NCBI GenBank assembly: GCA_017454745.1
Contig: JAFTCL010000036.1
Coordinates: forward strand, 1 to 60,267
Length of the DNA stretch: 60,267 bases
Reading direction: 5' to 3'
DNA from: Kiritimatiellia bacterium
Lineage (GTDB): Bacteria > Verrucomicrobiota > Kiritimatiellia > RFP12 > UBA1067
Position numbers and translations under genes: made by a program. Of this stretch, positions 57,685 through 60,267 are shown piece after piece. The notes under the pieces are model-generated. The model did no database searches. It saw nothing but the letters and a program-made list of their open reading frames with translations, and was not told the DNA's origin. Position 1 is the first letter of the stretch. The number at the start of each line of letters is the position of its first letter.

Positions 57685-58386
57685 ATGGCCCCATCCGACC
57701 AGACAAATAGTTCCCCTGTGATGCTTTCCGCTTTACAGCATTATCTCTTTTGTCCACGGCAGTGTGCGCTGATTCATGTGGAAGGGGTGTGGAGTGAGAA
57801 TTACTTGACGGCATCTGGCAGACAGATGCATGAGCGGGTTGACCGAAGAGGGGCGGAAACACGTAAGGGTGTTCATCTGGCGACATCGGTTCGGTTGGTC
57901 TCGGAACGGTTGGGATTGACGGGCGTCGCGGATATGGTCGAGTTCCACCGACAGGAGACGCAACAGGATGAAACGGGACAATGTGTGGCGGCCAAACTTC
58001 CGGGTAGGGGAGGGTTTTGGCGTCCGTTTCCCGTGGAATACAAACGGGGATGCCCCAAGAGCCATCGGGCGGATGAGGTTCAGCTTTGTGCCCAGGCGAT
58101 GTGCTTGGAGGAGATGTTGGATGTCCGGATACCAAGTGGCGCGTTGTATTACGGGGAGACACGGCGTCGGACAGACGTGGTTTTCGATGGAGAATTGCGG
58201 TCATTGACCGAGAACGTGGTGGCAAAGGTTCATCAGCTGATCGAATCGGGTGAAACGCCGCCGCCGGTATTGACCAAGGGCTGTAAAGCATGTTCGCTGT
58301 TCGATTACTGCCGTCCCGAAGATGTTGGTGGCATTGTATCGGCGAAGCGCTGGATCAAGAACCAGCTGGAGGCAGTGGGTACATGA
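57685..58386 (+). CDS. cas4: Cas4 nuclease for spacer acquisition
   Basis: 233 residues. A RecB-like nuclease with an iron-sulfur cluster that trims prespacers and selects PAM-proximal ends with Cas1-Cas2. Cys in CPRQC (23 and 27) and in GCKACSLFDYC near the C-terminus would hold the cluster. The nuclease core has GLTGVADMVEF, FPVEYKRG (catalytic Glu/Lys) and DEVQLCAQAMCLEEM (QhxxY-type motif region). cas1 begins in its stop codon (ATGA). GC content looks higher than in cas3-cas8c. Confidence 0.95.
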   Translation: MAPSDQTNSSPVMLSALQHYLFCPRQCALIHVEGVWSENYLTASGRQMHERVDRRGAETRKGVHLATSVRLVSERLGLTGVADMVEFHRQETQQDETGQCVAAKLPGRGGFWRPFPVEYKRGCPKSHRADEVQLCAQAMCLEEMLDVRIPSGALYYGETRRRTDVVFDGELRSLTENVVAKVHQLIESGETPPPVLTKGCKACSLFDYCRPEDVGGIVSAKRWIKNQLEAVGT

Positions 58387-59408
58387 AAAAACTGCTTAAC
58401 ACACTCTATGTCCAAAAGCAGGGAACGTATCTGCGTAAAGAGGGCGAGACCGTTGTCGCGGAGAACGAGGGTCAGGTCCTATTACGGTTGCCGATTCATA
58501 CGCTTCAGGGAATCGTCACGTTTGGTAATGTGATGACGAGTCCGTTTTTGCTTCATTTGTGTGCGGAGCGGGGCGTATGCGTGTCGTTTCTGTCGGAGTC
58601 GGGACGGTTTCTGGCGCGGGTGGAAGGCCCGGTGTCGGGGAATGTCCTTTTGCGGCTCGCGCAGATGCGGGCGTATGAGGATAAGGCGAAGAAAGGCGGC
58701 ATCGCGCGGTGCTTTGTGATCGGCAAGCTGATGAATGCGCGGAATGTGCTGTTGCGGCGTATGCGGGATCACGGAGAGACACCAGAATTGAAAGAGGCGG
58801 GTGAGAAGATCGCGGATGTGATTCGCCGGGTTCATGATTCCGAACCGGATGCGATGCGCATACGCGGTTTGGAAGGTGAGGCGGGGGCCGTCTATTTTGG
58901 GGTTTTCAATGAGCTGCTTATGGCGGGGCGGGAAACCTTTTCAATCGCATCGCGAAACCGCCGTCCACCGATGGATCCGATGAATGCCTTGCTGTCATAT
59001 CTCTACACGTTGCTCGCCCATGATTGCCGAGGCGCGTTGGAGGGTGTCGGGCTGGATCCCCAGATCGGGTTCCTCCATGAGGTCCGGTCTGGCCGTCCGG
59101 CGTTGGCGTTGGATTTGATGGAGGAGTTTCGCGCGCTCATGGCGGATCGGGTGGCACTCTCGCTGGTCAACCTTCGTCAGGTGGGGGCGGGAGACTTCAA
59201 AACGACCGAGACGGGTGCGGTTGAAATGTCGGAAAAGGCCCGTAAGACGGTACTTGAAGTGTGGCAGAAAAAGAAACAGGAGATGGTGATTCATCCCTTC
59301 TTGGAGGAACGGGCGCCGATCGGGCTGTTGCCCCATCTGCAGGCGTTGCTGTTGGCGCGTTACCTTCGTGGCGATCTGGATGCCTATCCACCCTGTATCA
59401 TGAAGTGA
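58383..59408 (+). CDS. cas1: Cas1 integrase
   Basis: 341 residues. The spacer integrase. I chose ATG 58383, overlapping the cas4 stop, because the typical Cas1 opening (KKLLNTLYVQKQGTYLRKEG) starts there; the longer frame from 58290 lies inside cas4. Active-site residues: Glu in RGLEGEAGAVYFG, His in IGFLHEVRSGRPAL and Asp in LALDLMEEFR. SYLYTLLAHDCRGALEGVGL is also conserved. cas2 follows nine bases after the stop. The set cas4-cas1-cas2 directly before the array is the normal I-C adaptation module. Confidence 0.97.
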   Translation: MKKLLNTLYVQKQGTYLRKEGETVVAENEGQVLLRLPIHTLQGIVTFGNVMTSPFLLHLCAERGVCVSFLSESGRFLARVEGPVSGNVLLRLAQMRAYEDKAKKGGIARCFVIGKLMNARNVLLRRMRDHGETPELKEAGEKIADVIRRVHDSEPDAMRIRGLEGEAGAVYFGVFNELLMAGRETFSIASRNRRPPMDPMNALLSYLYTLLAHDCRGALEGVGLDPQIGFLHEVRSGRPALALDLMEEFRALMADRVALSLVNLRQVGAGDFKTTETGAVEMSEKARKTVLEVWQKKKQEMVIHPFLEERAPIGLLPHLQALLLARYLRGDLDAYPPCIMK

Positions 59409-59417
59409 GGAAAGCCA

Positions 59418-59711
59418 ATGTTGATGCTGGTCAGTTACGATGTCAGTACGGTCACTGCGGCCGGCCGTCGCCGGTTGCGGCGCATCGCGAAGGCTTGCGA
59501 GAATTGGGGCATCCGTGTGCAGAATTCGGTCTTCGAGTGCCATGTCGATTGGGCCCAATGGGTGTCGTTAAAGGCCGATCTCGAATCGATCTGCGACCCG
59601 GAAATGGATAGCTTGCGATACTACAATCTGGGAAACGGATACAAGGAGAAGGTTGAGCATTACGGCGCGAAACCGACGGTTGATCCGGTGGCGGATACGC
59701 TGGTGATTTGA
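59418..59711 (+). CDS. cas2: Cas2, structural partner of Cas1
   Basis: 97 residues. It dimerises and bridges two Cas1 dimers during spacer integration. It has a ferredoxin-like fold with MLVSYDVST at the N-terminus (Asp at the first strand end), RRLRRIAKACENWGIRVQNS, VFECHVD and a C-terminal part. GAGGAAAG lies before ATG 59418. It is the last protein-coding gene before the CRISPR leader. Confidence 0.96.
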   Translation: MLMLVSYDVSTVTAAGRRRLRRIAKACENWGIRVQNSVFECHVDWAQWVSLKADLESICDPEMDSLRYYNLGNGYKEKVEHYGAKPTVDPVADTLVI

Positions 59712-59905
59712 GCGCGAACACGCTCCGCGAACCCCAAGTTTACAGACTTCAGCAGGGAGGTTCGCGGCGCAATTAGGTCTTTGATAATCGAAATTTGCAT
59801 ATCATTAACCTTTTTTTCGTGAAATTATGAGGTGGTTATGATATGCTTCAATTGTTTTCAACTGGAAAACCAGAGAAAATGGCGGAAATCATTGTGATTT
59901 CTGCG
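59712..59905 (+). promoter_or_regulatory. CRISPR leader
   Basis: AT-rich from about 59770, between cas2 and the first repeat. It holds a 9-bp perfect inverted repeat (CCGCGAACC at 59725-59733 with 59759-59767) right after cas2, which may limit read-through. A second, 13-bp inverted repeat with one bulged base lies at 59797-59810 and 59834-59846, around a T7 run. I could not settle on one promoter in it. Confidence 0.75.
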
Positions 59906-59926
59906 GTCGCCCCTCACACGAGGGGC
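59906..59926 (+). repeat. Hairpin-only partial CRISPR repeat at the leader end
   Basis: These 21 bases equal the first 21 of the 33-base repeat (start GTCGCCCC, end GAGGGGC). They abut the first full repeat with no spacer. The missing part is exactly GTGAATTGAAAC, the handle side. Confidence 0.9.
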
Positions 59927-60267
59927 GTCGCCCCTCACACGAGGGGCGTGAATTGAAACGCGCTCCAACCCTTATCCCATGCGGTGTCACGGTCGCCCCT
60001 CACACGAGGGGCGTGAATTGAAACATTTCCCTGCTCGTGTTTGCGTTGACGAAGCTGGGTCGCCCCTCACACGAGGGGCGTGAATTGAAACCACCCACAG
60101 CAAGAATACTCCCCCGACCTACCGCCGTCGCCCCTCACACGAGGGGCGTGAATTGAAACTCCCGCCGCGTGTAGGCCAGGAGCATGCGGGCGGGTCGCCC
60201 CTCACACGAGGGGCGTGAATTGAAACCTATTGAAGGTATTGCGGACGTGACTTCTGACGCGTCGCCC
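59927..60267 (+). CRISPR. Type I-C CRISPR array (continues past the window)
   Basis: Five complete identical 33-base repeats start at 59927, 59992, 60059, 60127 and 60194; a sixth begins at 60261 and is cut by the window edge. Each has a perfect 8-bp stem (CGCCCCTC/GAGGGGCG, loop ACAC) and ends GTGAATTGAAAC, as in type I-C. The five spacers are 32, 34, 35, 34 and 34 bases. The array reads in the same direction as the cas genes, with the leader on the cas2 side. Spacer targets cannot be judged without a search. Confidence 0.98.

Noticed and set aside
59739..59752. Single GACTTCA heptad in the loop of the leader inverted repeat
   Set aside because: One unit without period-7 neighbours; not counted as part of the heptamer family.

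Overview
The window reads as chromosomal DNA of a GC-rich, Gram-negative-type bacterium. My best guess is the PVC superphylum (Kiritimatiellota or Lentisphaerota). This is an inference from the fused MetX-MetW protein, the eukaryote-like IleRS, secreted GH2 and glutaminase-like enzymes, a glucuronokinase-like GHMP kinase and tandem Rhs modules. No 16S gene is present to confirm it.

Layout. (1) 1-6479 is an Rhs island. It holds a 5'-truncated, twice frameshifted Rhs gene whose tip carries peptidoglycan-binding and 3D-domain sequence, a lipoprotein, a second orphan Rhs core with a different tip, and two exported proteins of unknown function. The Rhs cores are GC-rich and the tips are AT-rich. 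(2) 6645-15473 is a core operon: ftsH, folP, cdaA, ybbR, ftsK and a RodZ-like gene, then a terminator and tRNA-Leu(UAG). (3) 15572-35099 (+) holds a secreted beta-galactosidase, ileS, a glutaminase-like/nuclease-like fusion, an amidohydrolase, two glycosyltransferases, efpL, ilvD, aroC, aroA and rsmE. (4) 35096-40253 (-) is an operon-like run: GHMP kinase, metXW, an acyl carrier protein, ychJ, a HAD phosphatase and nth. (5) 40261-47613 (-) holds glgP, folC, an M6-like protease and a membrane coiled-coil protein, with a strong promoter and terminator. (6) 47838-60267 (+) is a defence island: an XRE regulator with a degenerate ImmA domain, then a complete type I-C CRISPR-Cas system (cas3, cas5c, cas8c with an internal cas11c start, cas7, cas4, cas1, cas2) and a CRISPR array that runs off the right edge.

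The most unusual signal is a family of period-7 DNA repeats. They lie at the Rhs/ftsH junction (6491-6580), at the glgP/CRISPR junction (47678-47754), and three times inside the cas operon, where they bracket two non-cas genes: a four-helix-bundle/zinc-ribbon protein and a RhuM protein. Segments 50 kb apart differ by one base in 19, and two 3' arms differ by one base in 32. I infer a mobile or spreading cassette family whose ends are heptamer arrays.

Secondary signals in the CRISPR locus are a crRNA-handle-like 11-mer and a long hairpin in the predicted cas mRNA leader, a duplicated repeat hairpin without a handle at the leader end of the array, and inverted repeats in the leader. Everything here was read by eye; no homology search was run.
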